A program made the position numbers and the translations under genes. Below the pieces are notes generated by a model. It was not told where the DNA came from. It saw nothing but the letters and a program-made list of their open reading frames with translations, and did not search any database. Shown here piece after piece: positions 53,101 to 61,302 of a stretch of 64,000 nt of DNA; position 1 is the stretch's first letter; each line of letters opens with the position of its first letter. The DNA is taken from the NCBI GenBank assembly GCA_027627225.1, contig CM051028.1:18247701-18311700 (forward strand), given 5' to 3'. The stretch comes from Congeria kusceri. Its lineage: Eukaryota; Mollusca; Bivalvia; Myida; Dreissenidae.

Positions 53101-56100
53101 CTTGTTAAACTTACTTATGATAACTTACATTCACAATCGTCGTCCGATATCGGGTCGTACGTGAATTCGGAAAGAGCTGTCTGTTCCTCTAAAATATTAA
53201 ATTGCCTTGAACAGATTTATTATTTATATTTTTGAACAATATAAACATGATCTACCAATTCGTAAAGATAGTTATTTCATTTGCTATAAATTACGCATTG
53301 CAATAGTTTTTACATGGAGTAGTATAATTCATATTTGCAATGGAACAGCATTAACTAAGACATTAAACAACTTTATATATAGTCAAGCCGGGAATAATAT
53401 TGATTTACCATACCCACCCGCAATATTCATTTCTGTGTTTTGATCTGCATTGAAAGAGTCCACACTGGCAAAATGTAGCACGGCGGATTTGATAGCATCG
53501 TATGTGATTTGTCCTATGCGCCGTTTCACCTTTAGAACTGCAATACGAGATTTTGACATGTAAGCTGCCCACAATAACAATTATTATTGATACGCACTCA
53601 AGGTAGATTTATAGTATTGTACTAGCGGATTGTAATGTTTTTGGACTGTATGAAAATACCTTTATATTGGGAAAGCAAACCGTAAAATACATGTGTAAAC
53701 ACAAAATGAAATGGTTGTCTTACGGAATTTATCCAGACATTTGACAAAATCCTTTTCGAAAATGACAACTACTAAGTCAACGTTTTCGTATCCTGGCCGT
53801 TTCTGAAGTTCCAACACAAAGGGATGGAAATGGGCATCCAGTTCGCCCGACATGTATTCGTTAATCAAGCCCACGAGAGATTGTAAGGAATAACACTGGA
53901 TATATATTGCTATGCATTCATGTTTTACGTCTTCAATATCTCTGGAATCACCTGAAAATTAAAACAAAGTTAATGAAAACGTTTTCGAAATTAAAAGTCC
54001 TATCAGCGTGATCATCAAAGTCTGAACGGCAATAGTGTTAGTAAGTGTATATTGAAATCCTGCAGTATTTGTAAGAGGCAATATGTACTTCCAACTTTAA
54101 GCCGCTAAAAGTCTGGCATAATTTGGTCCAGAAACATTAAAAACGATCAGCTCTATGTTGAATAAGTTGATTAGGTATAATATGTGTGACAATGTAAATT
54201 GAAATAACTGCTTAGCTTACGAGTGCTCATCTGACAGACTACTTCGTATTCTGACAAGACGCATGGTAGACTTTTATTAATGAAATAAAAGAATTACTGA
54301 AAATGGACAATGACCAACGATCAGTTTAAGATTACTTGTTATTCCTTGCATAGAATGTGTAAGTGCAGCAACTACAGATGTAGGTATGTCATTATTGTAG
54401 CCACAGTCTTCGCCATTTAAAAATTTCCGCACTTCTATAAAATAGTTGAATATCGTCTCTTCTTGCTTTTCACCCACGTTCTTCAATTGTATAACTAGAC
54501 GAATATCTGAGAAAAACAGTTATAATTAATATGGATGCGTATTAAGAAATTCATAAACGGGTAATTTAACACGAAAATTGGTTTGGTGCAAGAAATAACT
54601 CTCGTATGTACCGCTTTTAGGTTTTAAAAAGTTTCGATACACAAATATGTTCATGTTATTTTTGAAGTTATCCCAAGGCCTTTCCGTTTTCGTGTTTTCA
54701 TTATTAACCACTAAACTGACAGGATCGTCAGAAACATATAACAGCATTCTTCCTTATACAGTTCTGTCTGTCTGATTGTAAGTTTCATACCTGGAATGGG
54801 AATTTTATTCAGATCAACGTGGTCCCTGTTTAGTACCTTCTCTTGATTGAGAACTTCAGACACTTCTGGAAGGTAAAATACAATACCGATGAAAAAAGAC
54901 AATTATAATGCACATCGTGGAATAAGACCGCGTCATAAAGAGCCCTCTTTGAAGCTCTCACAATACTAGTACTTCTTACTGTATGAACTATTTACAATGT
55001 ACGTGTAATTCCGTAAGAGGTTACAGGCAACACTAATTTGATTGAATGTATCGCTGTTCAAGTTTGATCACATTTATAGAACACAAACCATGCTACCACG
55101 ATTTTTAATTGTCGGTTAGAAGTGTTGTTCCGAGTATTCAGTCGATCAACAGTAATAGTAACCTGTATTACCTTGTTCTATGTCTTTCAGTGTTTTTCCA
55201 TGCTCGTCTAATGTCTGAAAATATTGATCAAACCTGTTTCATTAAGAATATATGAAGTGTTTCATTGATTTGTACCACTTTTACATTTTATAAGCATTTG
55301 CACTGATACACAGACATCCTTTTTTTCATTTAATAGGTACATAATATGTTTAGAATTTTCTTCATATGGATTGTTATTTATAGATCTGTGTTCCACACTG
55401 TCCTGATTTGCAACACACAAACTAATGCACACATATTTTATGCTCATTTATCACATGCCATACCTTGTTTTCCGCGTAATACAACCATTACGAATATTTT
55501 TATTTTACACGTGTGTAAAATAACATTTTGAGCGTTTTCACTGGCTACATATTCTTTGACTGACTGATGTTTTACTCGTCATTTTAAATGCAGTGACAAT
55601 TCACTGATCATCAAATGATGTGTCAAAAATAGCACACAGTTGTTTTCCTTGTTATTCAAGTACATTGTGCATAAACAGTTTGTAGTTTTGAAAAAAAAAG
55701 GCTTGTCACAGGATGTGAAGTATGCCCCGGAAGAATATGCTTGTCAGAGGAAGGCAACACAATGTCAGTTACAATGACGCTTCCAACAAAAAAGAGTTAT
55801 GGTCCTTGCTCTCTGCACTTCCTCTCAGCAACTATCATCCTCTATCATTATATAAAGTTTCATTTGAATCCCTTCAATACTAATGGAGTTATGCTCCGCA
55901 CAAGAAAATAAAAGAAAGGGCAATAGCTCTTAAAATATTGAAGAAAGAATTATGGTCGTTGTGCTCTGCACTTCCTCTCATTGTCCTCTATCATTACTTG
56001 AGGTTTCAATTGCATCCCTTCAATACTATTTGAGTTATGCTCCGCGTAAGAAAAGTAATGCTTCACATAAGGAAATAAAACAAAGGGCAATAACTCCGTA

Positions 56101-59100
56101 AATATTAAAGAAAAAGTTGCGATCCTTGTGCTTTTCACTTCCTCCATTGTCATCTATCATCATATGAAGTTCCATCTGAATCCCTTCAATTCTAATGGAG
56201 TCATGCTCCGCACGAGACAATTAAAGAAAGGGCAATAACTCTGTAAATACTGAAGAAATAGTTATGGTCCTTGTGCTCTGCACTTCCCCTCATTGTCCTC
56301 TATCATTATGTGAAGTTTCATTTGAATCCCCTCAATACTAATGGAGTTATGCTCCGCACAAGAAAATTAAACAAAGGACAATAACTCTGTAAATACTGAA
56401 TTTAACAAATAAATTGTCATAAAACTCCATATAAGAATCGTTTTATTGCAAATGCTGTTTCTTGTAATTCAAAACAAATCTTAATTTATCTCGCTGCTGG
56501 ACTGAGTGCTATACGAAATCATATAATTAAATATAGCAATAAGGTTTATGAAAATAGTAATGTTAACTTATTTTGGTCAATAAAAAATTCATCTGAAGTT
56601 ATTTCGAAAATTGAGAAGAGTAATTATACAACATTGCACTTCAGTACATATGATTTCTCATCTTTATACACCACGCTACCGCACAATCTTATTAAAGATA
56701 AACTTTTAACGCTCAGTTAAAAAACTTTTGCAACTTAGCTGTAAATAACAAAATAGCATTGTTCACTAATGAAGTATTAGATAAATGTGTTATTTTGATT
56801 TGTCTAGATTTATGTTCTGCTCTCAATTTTCTTTTAGACAATTTATTTGTTAAATTCAATGGTAAAATATTTAAGCAAATTATAGGGGTTCCTATGGGCA
56901 GTAATTGTGCACCACTTATACCAGATCTATTTTTATTATGTTATGAAAGAGATTTTTTGCTTAGTTTGTCTAAAGAAAGACAGTTAAGTTTAATTCAAAG
57001 CTTTAACAACACTAGAAGATATATTGATGACGTGTTAAATATAGATAACCCTCATTTTGAAAAATATGTCCAAATGATATACCCCAAAGAACTAACAATA
57101 AATAAATCCAGTTCTTCGAGTACTGATTCTGCATTTCTAGATTTACGTCTAACGAATAGTAACAACAAAGTGCAAACTAGTCTGTATGACAAACGTGATG
57201 ATTTTAATTTTGATATTGTTTATTTCCCTTTCGTATGGCAGTTATATTTCCAAGTTAGTTCGTTATGCAAGAGCCTGTTCATGAGTACATGATTTCAACA
57301 AACGTAACTTTTCTCTAACTAAGAAATTATTCAAACAAGGATGTTTGTTTCATGAACTACGCAAAAAGTTTACTACGTTTTTTTACAAATACTTAAGTTT
57401 GGTTTCTAGATATGATGTTTCCTTAAAATCTTTATTGGTTAATGGAATGTCTCACCCATCATTTAATAGCGATGTTTTAAAACGGTTACGTAAGTGTAAA
57501 TATGCAAAATTGGATGCTAAAAATGTTATTTATAAACTGATACAGTCTTATCAATCAAACGGGTATGATTTGTCGATACTCAGTAACACCTGCCTGTTAG
57601 TTGTTTTTTAGAGAGAATTTCTTTTAACTGTAAATAATTATCTATTCTCGTTGGGTAAACAGCTTTAATATATATCGATTTAATTTAAACAGTAACAGCT
57701 TTAAAACCTTTCCCCAAACGCGTTATAACAGATTAACAAGTATGTGTCAACGGCACATGGACACCAAAATATGAAATTTGGTATTTTATTCACGTTTTGT
57801 AGAATTAACAATTTTTCATTTTCTGTTTGCATAAGTACATGCAGTAATGATCGTTTTAGTTTAATATTTAACTTCTATTTCAATTTTATTAATTATAAAT
57901 ATTAAACATATACAACCAAGCTACGTAATTTGTCCTTTTACACCAACGGCTTCTTCCTGAGATGCACGTCGATGATCTGGGATTTGTACTATATGATGCT
58001 AGGTCTTGAAATCTTGTCAACAAGAAGGGATTTAGTTAATAATTGTATTTACTTCATTCCATCGTGCCTCAAAAAGTTGCGATTCTGTTGCTATGGTGAA
58101 CATGCAACCATTGAGTAATTTCATTGTAATTCAATTCTCGTTTATTACTATTTAATTTGAATTGCAATGCTATGAGGTTAAAGTTTATTTACAAGTGCGT
58201 GTGTTGTGATTAATTATGGGCGAAGTGTGAGGTTCGGCATGCCTTTAAACCGGTTAAAGCCCCCAATGTGTTATTGCATTGACCGTTCCAAGGCGGTGAC
58301 CCCAGCTTTAATCATTTTTGGTGCATGTGTGTCTGTTGTGTGATTTCTATGTTGTCAATTGTGTATTTTCCCTTTTAAGTGATTATTTCTGGGCTAAGTG
58401 TGAGGTTTGCATGCCTTTAAACAGGTTTAAACCCCCAATGCTTTGCATTGACCGTTCCAAGGCGGTGACCCCAGTTTTAATCATTTTTATGCTGTGTGTT
58501 GTGTTGTATGTAATGTCCTGTATTGTAAAGGACCAACGGGTGGTAATCCTGATGATGTCTCTGGAGTTTCATTATTCCTATATTTAAAAATAGAGACAAT
58601 CGATCCAATAAATGTGTATATTGTAGACTGCAAAAAGATATTTACCTTGACAACTGTTTCAAGTAGTGCATGGGTTGTTTTCGTCCGACCTTTCAGAATT
58701 TCCAGGTCCTGTCTATGGCCTTTTAAATCTTCCTCCATCTGTTTGATGTAGGCTTCAAGAGAACCATAATGTTTGTCCTGTACCACCTTTAAATCAGCAA
58801 GCTCTTTGTGCAGGTAAAAGTCTTTGTTGAAATCAGCACTATCTTCCGAATCCGGTGTATTAGTATCTTCGCTACCCTCTAGATCTTTTAGCTCTTCGTC
58901 GATTTCTTCTTTCCTTTCTGCTATGGCGTTTAATGCCAATTTCCTAACGGCAGCATTGTGCTCAGATGTAAGTAATAGCTTGTCATTTCGCAGCTTCGTG
59001 TGTGAGGAAAAACAAGGTGACATAAAACACAACGTATATGTTATACTCAAAAACTATAATATTTGTCGAAGCATATCATTGTTCGTTTCCATTTATATCA

Positions 59101-60412
59101 ATACTTCTACTTGAGATACTTTTTGCATGATACACAAATAAGAAAACGTTTTATATATCTTAAATATACAAAAGTAGATTACACTATGTTTATAACTGAA
59201 ACGTTTTTAAATATATATTACGCATAAAATTAAATTGGTATCGTGTTACGATTATAGAAAAAAAAAGCGCAATCCATATTTTATTGAAACGATTATGTAA
59301 TTGATTAATGACTGAGGCATCTTACCAACAGTACTAGATAGCAAACGCAACAACATACAAAAATATTGTCCACTCATATGATCATATGGTATTTAAACTA
59401 AAGTAAGTGCCGCAAACGGCTTGACATAAAATTGTTCGACAAACATACATCAGCTGTAAGATAGCAGTTTGTTTGCAATGCATTTCAAATATTATGTTTT
59501 ATTAACATTAATAACTATCAGTGCAGAAAGATTAAATACAGTAACTATTTACTTTTTCGATCTCTTCCAGAGATCTTATCATACGCCAAAATAGGGTCAC
59601 TTAAAATGGCCTTTATTAAATTAAACACATCGTCGACCTCTTTATCACCAACTTCCAGTTTACTGGAGTGCAGAAGCCTATTTCGTGTTTTTATCATCTG
59701 AAATGAAACGTCAAACAATAGCAGTATTTTGCGATATGTTTAACTTTCAACATTAAGCACTTACAGCTACATTAAGGTACGTAGCTTGGTTAATAATACC
59801 ATTTTCGACCAAACAGAACAGGGTATAGAAAAACGACTAAACCAATAGCAACATATACACATGTACCTCTTCTAAGGAATGTGCTGACGAAAACTGTTGC
59901 CTTATCTCTGTATTGCTAAGGCATACGCTAATCAACCCGGATGCATCCGTTGAGCTTGTTGTCCCATTTCCAAAGAGCCCTGTGCCGTTGGCGAAACACT
60001 TGCCGAATTCACAATGGTTTTGGCACCATTGTCGCAAGTCACAATTTTTTAAGTTTGGTTGATTCGAGACATGTCTGACGATTGTAAACTCTAACAATTG
60101 TCCACATGCACCATTTTGTGGACATTTTCGTTTGCCATCAGGTTTTAAACAATTGCACCCTTGTTTGGACTTTTTCTGTAGACATCTAGTTTTGTCGTGA
60201 TTTGGAAGCAGATTGTCAATGCTACATTCACAACAATTATATTTGTGTTTCAGTTTGCATTTATGCTCCACCATCAAAAGGAGTGACTTATGCTGATCTT
60301 TGATTTTTTCGTCCACAAAGACGTTTAAACCATCGTGGAGATAGCGCAGACACATACAGCACTTAACCCAATTTTTAAAATACCCGTTCTGGTATACCAA
60401 GCAGTCTGACAT
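21996..60412 (-). CDS. HEPN / TRADD-N-like / HELZ-like SF1 RNA helicase, about 44 exons
   Basis: Forty-three exons plus one 8-nt microexon can be chained on the minus strand from the ATG at 60410-60412 to the stop at 21996-21998. Every junction uses GT..AG and keeps phase. The model is 7,971 nt (about 2,656 residues), ignoring one in-frame TAA at 52011-52013 and leaving out an optional exon near 25010-25144. Domain order: Cys/His-rich region, HEPN, coiled coil, TRADD-N-like, acidic linker, HELZ-type helicase, polar repeat-rich tail. The start follows an acceptor 'tttttcag' with 8 bases of leader (60413-60420), so an upstream non-coding exon is likely. The helicase family call is firm from its motifs. 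The fusion itself rests on splice phases and needs transcript support. Confidence 0.72.
22260..23455. other. Intron between the last two exons
   Basis: AT-rich, no element recognised. Confidence 0.35.
25010..25144 (-). CDS. Optional or terminal exon of the tail
   Basis: An acceptor 'tttttgcag' opens a frame [20 protein letters not shown] that continues with [20 protein letters not shown]. Neighbouring exons need a phase-0 donor, but the only in-phase GT is a poor one (ACT|gtcaaa). Skipping the exon keeps frame. Reading on gives a stop at 24905-24907, so this could be an alternative last exon. Confidence 0.4.
26150..28380 (+). mobile_element. Tandem-core element split by a hAT-type insertion
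   Basis: Same family as 7611-9446: units with 'ggtttccgctcaataacttg', 'atgaaacttcatacatagat' and 'gacctcgcttgggattgcat' about every 140 bases, preceded by GC-rich 'gggcgggcgggcg' text. The array is interrupted exactly at 26523-27527 by a TIR element. It lies in the intron between 26005 and 29415 of the helicase gene. Confidence 0.7.
26523..27527. mobile_element. Non-autonomous hAT-type element, 1,005 bp
   Basis: Left end TAGGGCTCCAACGGGTC, right end ACCCGTTTGAGCCCTA; the two are imperfect inverted repeats. Both sides are flanked by a perfect 8-bp duplication GTGGGATT (26515-26522 and 27528-27535), and removing the element plus one copy restores the host repeat text 'gtgggattgcatatgggg'. Eight-bp duplications and TAGGG ends are hAT hallmarks. 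Subterminal 'gggtcgggtcgg' repeats may be transposase binding sites. No transposase gene. Confidence 0.88.
28390..29260 (+). repeat. Tandem-core repeat, units of about 150 bp
   Basis: Units contain 'tttttagctc...ggccattttgtgcagtg', 'cggaaccat', 'ggtagaggaccatcca' and 'gaaaatatgac'. The end reads 'cggttttcgccaatctattt' and 'gccgaaatttttcgttg'. A second member of the family, same orientation, is at 44330-45250. Confidence 0.65.
29820..30212 (-). mobile_element. Repeat element with terminal hairpin, copy 1
   Basis: Contains 'gctagacgaaacggtaaaat' twice, 'ggttgg(a/g)tgatatgggtgg' twice, a GGAC/GGAC-rich stretch, and the end hairpin 'tatgcctcctccatcaagat' then 'accggaggcata'. An inverted copy lies at 41026-41450. 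Confidence 0.65.
31844..32494 (-). CDS. Exon with about nine ten-residue repeats
   Basis: A 217-codon exon. Residues after VISG fall into ten-residue units such as [40 protein letters not shown] and [10 protein letters not shown]. The consensus is a hydrophobic residue, N, x, Q, Q, then a Ser/Thr-rich half ending in G or S. At DNA level this is a degenerate 30-bp tandem repeat. Such Q/N-rich arrays can promote self-assembly or condensates; that role is inference. Confidence 0.75.
33027..41950 (-). CDS. Exons 23-31: SF1 UPF1-like helicase core, HELZ type
   Basis: Exons 41741-41950, 40352-40519, 40065-40153, 39391-39509, 39008-39304, 35008-35115, 34641-34716, 34013-34196 and 33027-33168. Motifs in order: Q-motif-like NQNQRDAI, Walker A GPFGTGKT (about residues 1478-1485), motif Ia [15 protein letters not shown], motif II FLDEAAQ (about 1606-1610), motif [13 protein letters not shown], motif [22 protein letters not shown], motif [17 protein letters not shown], motif [10 protein letters not shown] (about 1833-1840), and closing [18 protein letters not shown]. 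All catalytic residues are present, so ATP-dependent RNA helicase or translocase activity is expected. The order and spacing are those of HELZ/HELZ2. Confidence 0.9.
34340..34420. repeat. (AAT)n microsatellite
   Basis: An imperfect run of 'aataataata' with 'actaat' interruptions, intronic. Confidence 0.8.
35700..38340 (+). pseudogene. Decayed LINE (L1/Tx1-like) with RT and C-terminal zinc-finger remnant
   Basis: RT text in shifting frames: [32 protein letters not shown], then a break, then [20 protein letters not shown] and [13 protein letters not shown]. Farther on come W-N-N-F-V...DEEWKCIL and a Cys/His cluster [16 protein letters not shown]. This is an RT followed by a C-terminal zinc-finger-like segment. 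Several frameshifts and stops make it dead. A hAT-type element (35982-36775) splits the RT. It lies in the intron between 35115 and 39008, opposite to the host gene. Confidence 0.75.
35982..36775. mobile_element. Non-autonomous hAT-type element, 794 bp, inside the LINE RT
   Basis: Left end TAGTGATTGGA, right end TCCATCATTA, imperfect inverted repeats, plus a subterminal pair ACTGATTAATCA / TGATTAATCAGT. Flanked by a perfect 8-bp duplication GAAAACTC (35974-35981 and 36776-36783). Excision with one duplication copy rejoins the RT as ...ENS|LNSAL. No transposase frame. Confidence 0.85.
38341..39000. other. AT-rich intron
   Basis: No supported feature. Confidence 0.35.
41026..41450 (+). mobile_element. 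Repeat element with terminal hairpin, copy 2 (inverted relative to copy 1)
   Basis: Begins 'tatgcccccggcatcttgat' then 'gcgggaggcata', followed by a 'ccgtccgtccgtccttcc' run, 'agattttaccgtttagtcta' and 'tatcacccaacctca' twice. This is the reverse complement of the 29820-30212 layout. Confidence 0.65.
42479..49902 (-). CDS. Exons 15-22: N-terminal half of the helicase region (pre-core and 1B-like)
   Basis: Exons 49824-49902, 48754-48855, 48473-48634, 47939-48135, 43299-43472, 42953-43157, 42755-42865 and 42479-42600, all in phase. Recognisable text is [21 protein letters not shown] followed by [15 protein letters not shown], which matches the 'LTPENYKxKMHxLLxxEE...RFN' signature just before the helicase core of HELZ and HELZ2. 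The segments with [17 protein letters not shown] and [20 protein letters not shown] fit the beta-barrel insert of UPF1-like helicases. The 43.5-47.9 kb intron holds a broken LINE and repeats. Confidence 0.75.
43560..45900 (+). pseudogene. Decayed LINE (RT fragment and C-terminal region), split by a repeat element
   Basis: Fragments on the plus strand: [20 protein letters not shown] and [14 protein letters not shown] (RT box with ADD), [37 protein letters not shown]. After a 0.9-kb interruption follow [40 protein letters not shown] and a Cys/His cluster [19 protein letters not shown]. Many stops and frameshifts. Intronic, antisense to the helicase gene. Confidence 0.7.
44330..45250 (+). repeat. 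Tandem-core repeat inserted in a LINE
   Basis: About five units of 'aactttaacgcaaattctat', 'agctctagtggccattttgt' and 'gcagtgaggcggaaccattt', ending in a C-rich 'cgcccgcccgccagcccgcc' stretch and 'gagatttttcgttgcaac'. Same family as 28390-29260. 'gttaaca(a)gagaa' occurs at both LINE junctions and might be a target duplication. Confidence 0.65.
45960..46190. repeat. Degenerate AT-rich tandem repeat
   Basis: 'aatacaatct(a/t)t(g/a)a' and 'tgtataa(a/t)g(g/a)tgtat' recur at about 115-base spacing. Confidence 0.4.
46850..47890 (-). repeat. Tandem-core repeat, about 165-bp units
   Basis: About five units with 'gaccataaggcgatgctaca', 'aggccttgta(t)gttt(c)aga' and 'ccctggcgcggggccatttt', then an end rich in 'gacgcacgcatacacgacgg'. 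The open frame at 47588-47893 is repeat translation. It is intronic, next to the 47939 donor. Confidence 0.6.
48960..49640 (-). repeat. Inverted member of the window-start repeat family
   Basis: Begins 'agcgctcacctgattatcaa', the reverse of the 'caggtgagcg' end, then units with 'aagtctatataaaccgtgtg', 'gtagaggaccactatacaat' and 'accaaatacgaaacctctgg'. These are reverse complements of the units at 1-900. Confidence 0.65.
49417..49786. repeat. Perfect direct duplication, two copies about 154 bp long, 216 bp apart
   Basis: 'ccaaatacgaagcctctgtg' through 'cagcatggtcatcatttcta' then 'gtcacaagta' occurs twice (about 49417-49570 and 49633-49786) without a mismatch that I can see. The second copy ends about 40 bases from the donor of the exon at 49824. 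It could be a recent duplication or an assembly artefact. Confidence 0.75.
50040..50186. repeat. (ACT)n / (CTT) microsatellite
   Basis: A long imperfect 'actactact' run with 'acttct' and 'ccacca' variants, intronic. The poly-Val frame on the minus strand is an artefact of it. Confidence 0.9.
50205..50935. repeat. Degenerate tandem repeat, about 180-bp units
   Basis: Recurring 'gctaca(g/c)(a/g)..tggttcttg(t/c)gcg', 'gaca(c/t)at...tcatgatggt' and 'ctttgtg'. A molluscan-style tandem-core repeat, intronic. Confidence 0.5.
50960..53188 (-). CDS. Exons 9-14: acidic disordered linker, contains an in-frame TAA
   Basis: Exons 53129-53188, 52909-52977, 52720-52809, 52172-52636, 51308-52030 and 50960-51041. 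Composition is strongly acidic and Ser/Asp-rich ([16 protein letters not shown]; a run of Glu coded by a GAA repeat at about 51419-51451). The large exon 51308-52030 is 723 nt, enters in phase 1 after CCG|G and leaves in phase 1, exactly as required, yet contains TAA at 52011-52013 (codon about 796). Its upstream codons read VEEQPK, and after the TAA comes [10 protein letters not shown]. The last exon is [19 protein letters not shown], then joins the helicase. No known fold is recognised in the linker. Confidence 0.55.
53418..54506 (-). CDS. Exons 6-8: TRADD-N-like domain
   Basis: Exons 54336-54506, 53724-53951 and 53418-53537, all phase 1 to phase 1. The middle exon reads [31 protein letters not shown], then [20 protein letters not shown] 'C-xS/T-L-x-L...Y-SGxLxxxF' segment, then alternating hydrophobics and a D/E-x-x-x-C motif, resembles the TRADD N-terminal domain family common in molluscan and cnidarian immune proteins. 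The similarity is from memory. The domain likely serves as a protein-protein adaptor. Confidence 0.5.
54791..58993 (-). CDS. Exons 3-5: coiled-coil linker
   Basis: Exons 58646-58993 (116 codons), 55172-55214 and 54791-54865. The first encodes long charged helices ([56 protein letters not shown]) with heptad-like spacing, continuing through [14 protein letters not shown]. It probably mediates self-association between the HEPN and TRADD-N-like parts. The intron between 55214 and 58646 holds a tandem repeat and a Penelope-like element. Confidence 0.6.
55700..56400. repeat. Tandem repeat, about 150-bp units
   Basis: Four to five units of 'cttgtgctctgcacttcctc', 'attgtcctctatcattat', 'gaagtttcatttgaatccct' and 'ggagttatgctccgcacaag'. 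Intronic; the minus-strand frames at 55950-56220 are repeat translations. Confidence 0.75.
56410..58490 (+). pseudogene. Penelope-like retroelement, RT remnant
   Basis: Plus-strand frames read [20 protein letters not shown], then [80 protein letters not shown] and [15 protein letters not shown]. After a frameshift come [20 protein letters not shown] and [15 protein letters not shown]. The G(V/I)PMGxNCAPL and YIDD boxes place it near Penelope-like or related RTs. Stops and frameshifts mean it is dead. Two 3' blocks at 58215-58488 may belong to it. Confidence 0.7.
58215..58488 (+). repeat. Two direct copies of a 3' block, about 177 bp apart
   Basis: 'gggcgaagtgtgaggttcgg' / 'gggctaagtgtgaggtttgc' is followed in both by 'catgcctttaaac(c/a)ggtt', 'cccccaatg' and 'gcattgaccgttccaaggcg' then 'gtgaccccag(c/t)tttaatc'. 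This is the probable tail of the preceding retroelement, duplicated. Confidence 0.7.
59000..59550. other. Intron holding the microexon
   Basis: AT-rich, nothing else supported besides the 8-nt candidate at 59326-59333. Confidence 0.35.
59326..59333 (-). CDS. Candidate 8-nt microexon
   Basis: Exon 2 ends in phase 1, whereas exon 3 must start in phase 0. A perfect fix is the octamer TACTGTTG between 'gctatctag' and 'gtaagatg' on the minus strand: 1 + 8 bases restore the frame and add Ile-Leu-Leu. Inferred from phase only. Confidence 0.45.
59553..60412 (-). CDS. Exons 1-2: Cys-rich N terminus and DZIP3-like HEPN domain
   Basis: Exon 1 is 59867-60412 (182 codons) and exon 2 is 59553-59697. The N-terminal text [19 protein letters not shown] is followed by many Cys/His pairs ([30 protein letters not shown]), which may bind metal. 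The second exon gives [20 protein letters not shown] then [18 protein letters not shown] at about residues 187-192 fits the R-x4-H motif of HEPN domains, and the following pattern is that of the DZIP3-like HEPN proteins expanded in invertebrates. HEPN domains with this motif often cleave RNA; activity here is inference. Confidence 0.65.
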
Positions 60413-60420
60413 GATTAAAG

Positions 60421-61300
60421 CTGAAAAAGTAAAATACAGCAATAGTTTACCGTAAGTGCGAACAATACGCGTATGAAAATTGTATTGGTGTTACACATGA
60501 AATTAATGACCATAAGTAGTTCAATGGGAGTTGCGTAATTAATGATAACGGTAACGAGTTGCAATCGAATTTTCATCTTATAACAGACTGACGCTTAATT
60601 TCCTTCTAGCGTAATTGAAAGCCACATTATTTCACGCCTCGATATAATTTAGTTGCAACATATATTCTTTTGATCGTTATAAAAGCTTAGTATACGGAAG
60701 CATTTAAATGATACAAATGTAAAAAGTTGTTGTTCGCTGTTTTAAAGATACATTTCTCTTCCAAATCATAAGAAAAATATATAATGATTGTACAATTATA
60801 CTTCATAACTTGGATATAGCAGAAACAATTGGTACTCATAACGTGCAAAGTATAAACAAACTTTATAAAGTAGGGTTGCTTTTTTAAGTGTGTTTATATT
60901 TTGTATAATAAATAGAGGATATTTGTTGGTTCGGTAGAATATCGATTTTAATTCACGAGTGATCATAAATTTATATTTTCAAGAGTAAAAAAAATACATT
61001 TTATATATATAGATTTATAGATTTTATATAGATTTTATTTACAACATTTCCAGAAGGCCAATGGCCCATGTGGACAAATTTTAATACATATTTTTTGATA
61101 ACAACATTAATAGACATATATACATAATTATAACAAGTACTTAATTTATGAGTAAGCAAGTGGTTACTAAACATTTTAAATAATAAATACATAAAAAAAA
61201 TATCAATAAATTACTAACAGTAGTTAATACATATTTACCATACTAGTAATTAAGAGAAATAGTCATATCTATCAATACATTGATGCATTAGTGAATACAT
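60421..61300. other. AT-rich intron upstream of the start codon
   Basis: Begins with the acceptor of the first coding exon. No coding or RNA signal. Confidence 0.35.
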
Positions 61301-61302
61301 AC

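Noticed and set aside
58318..59114. Plus-strand open frames opposite exon 3
   Set aside because: Antisense shadows of the coiled-coil exon and of the 3' repeat blocks.
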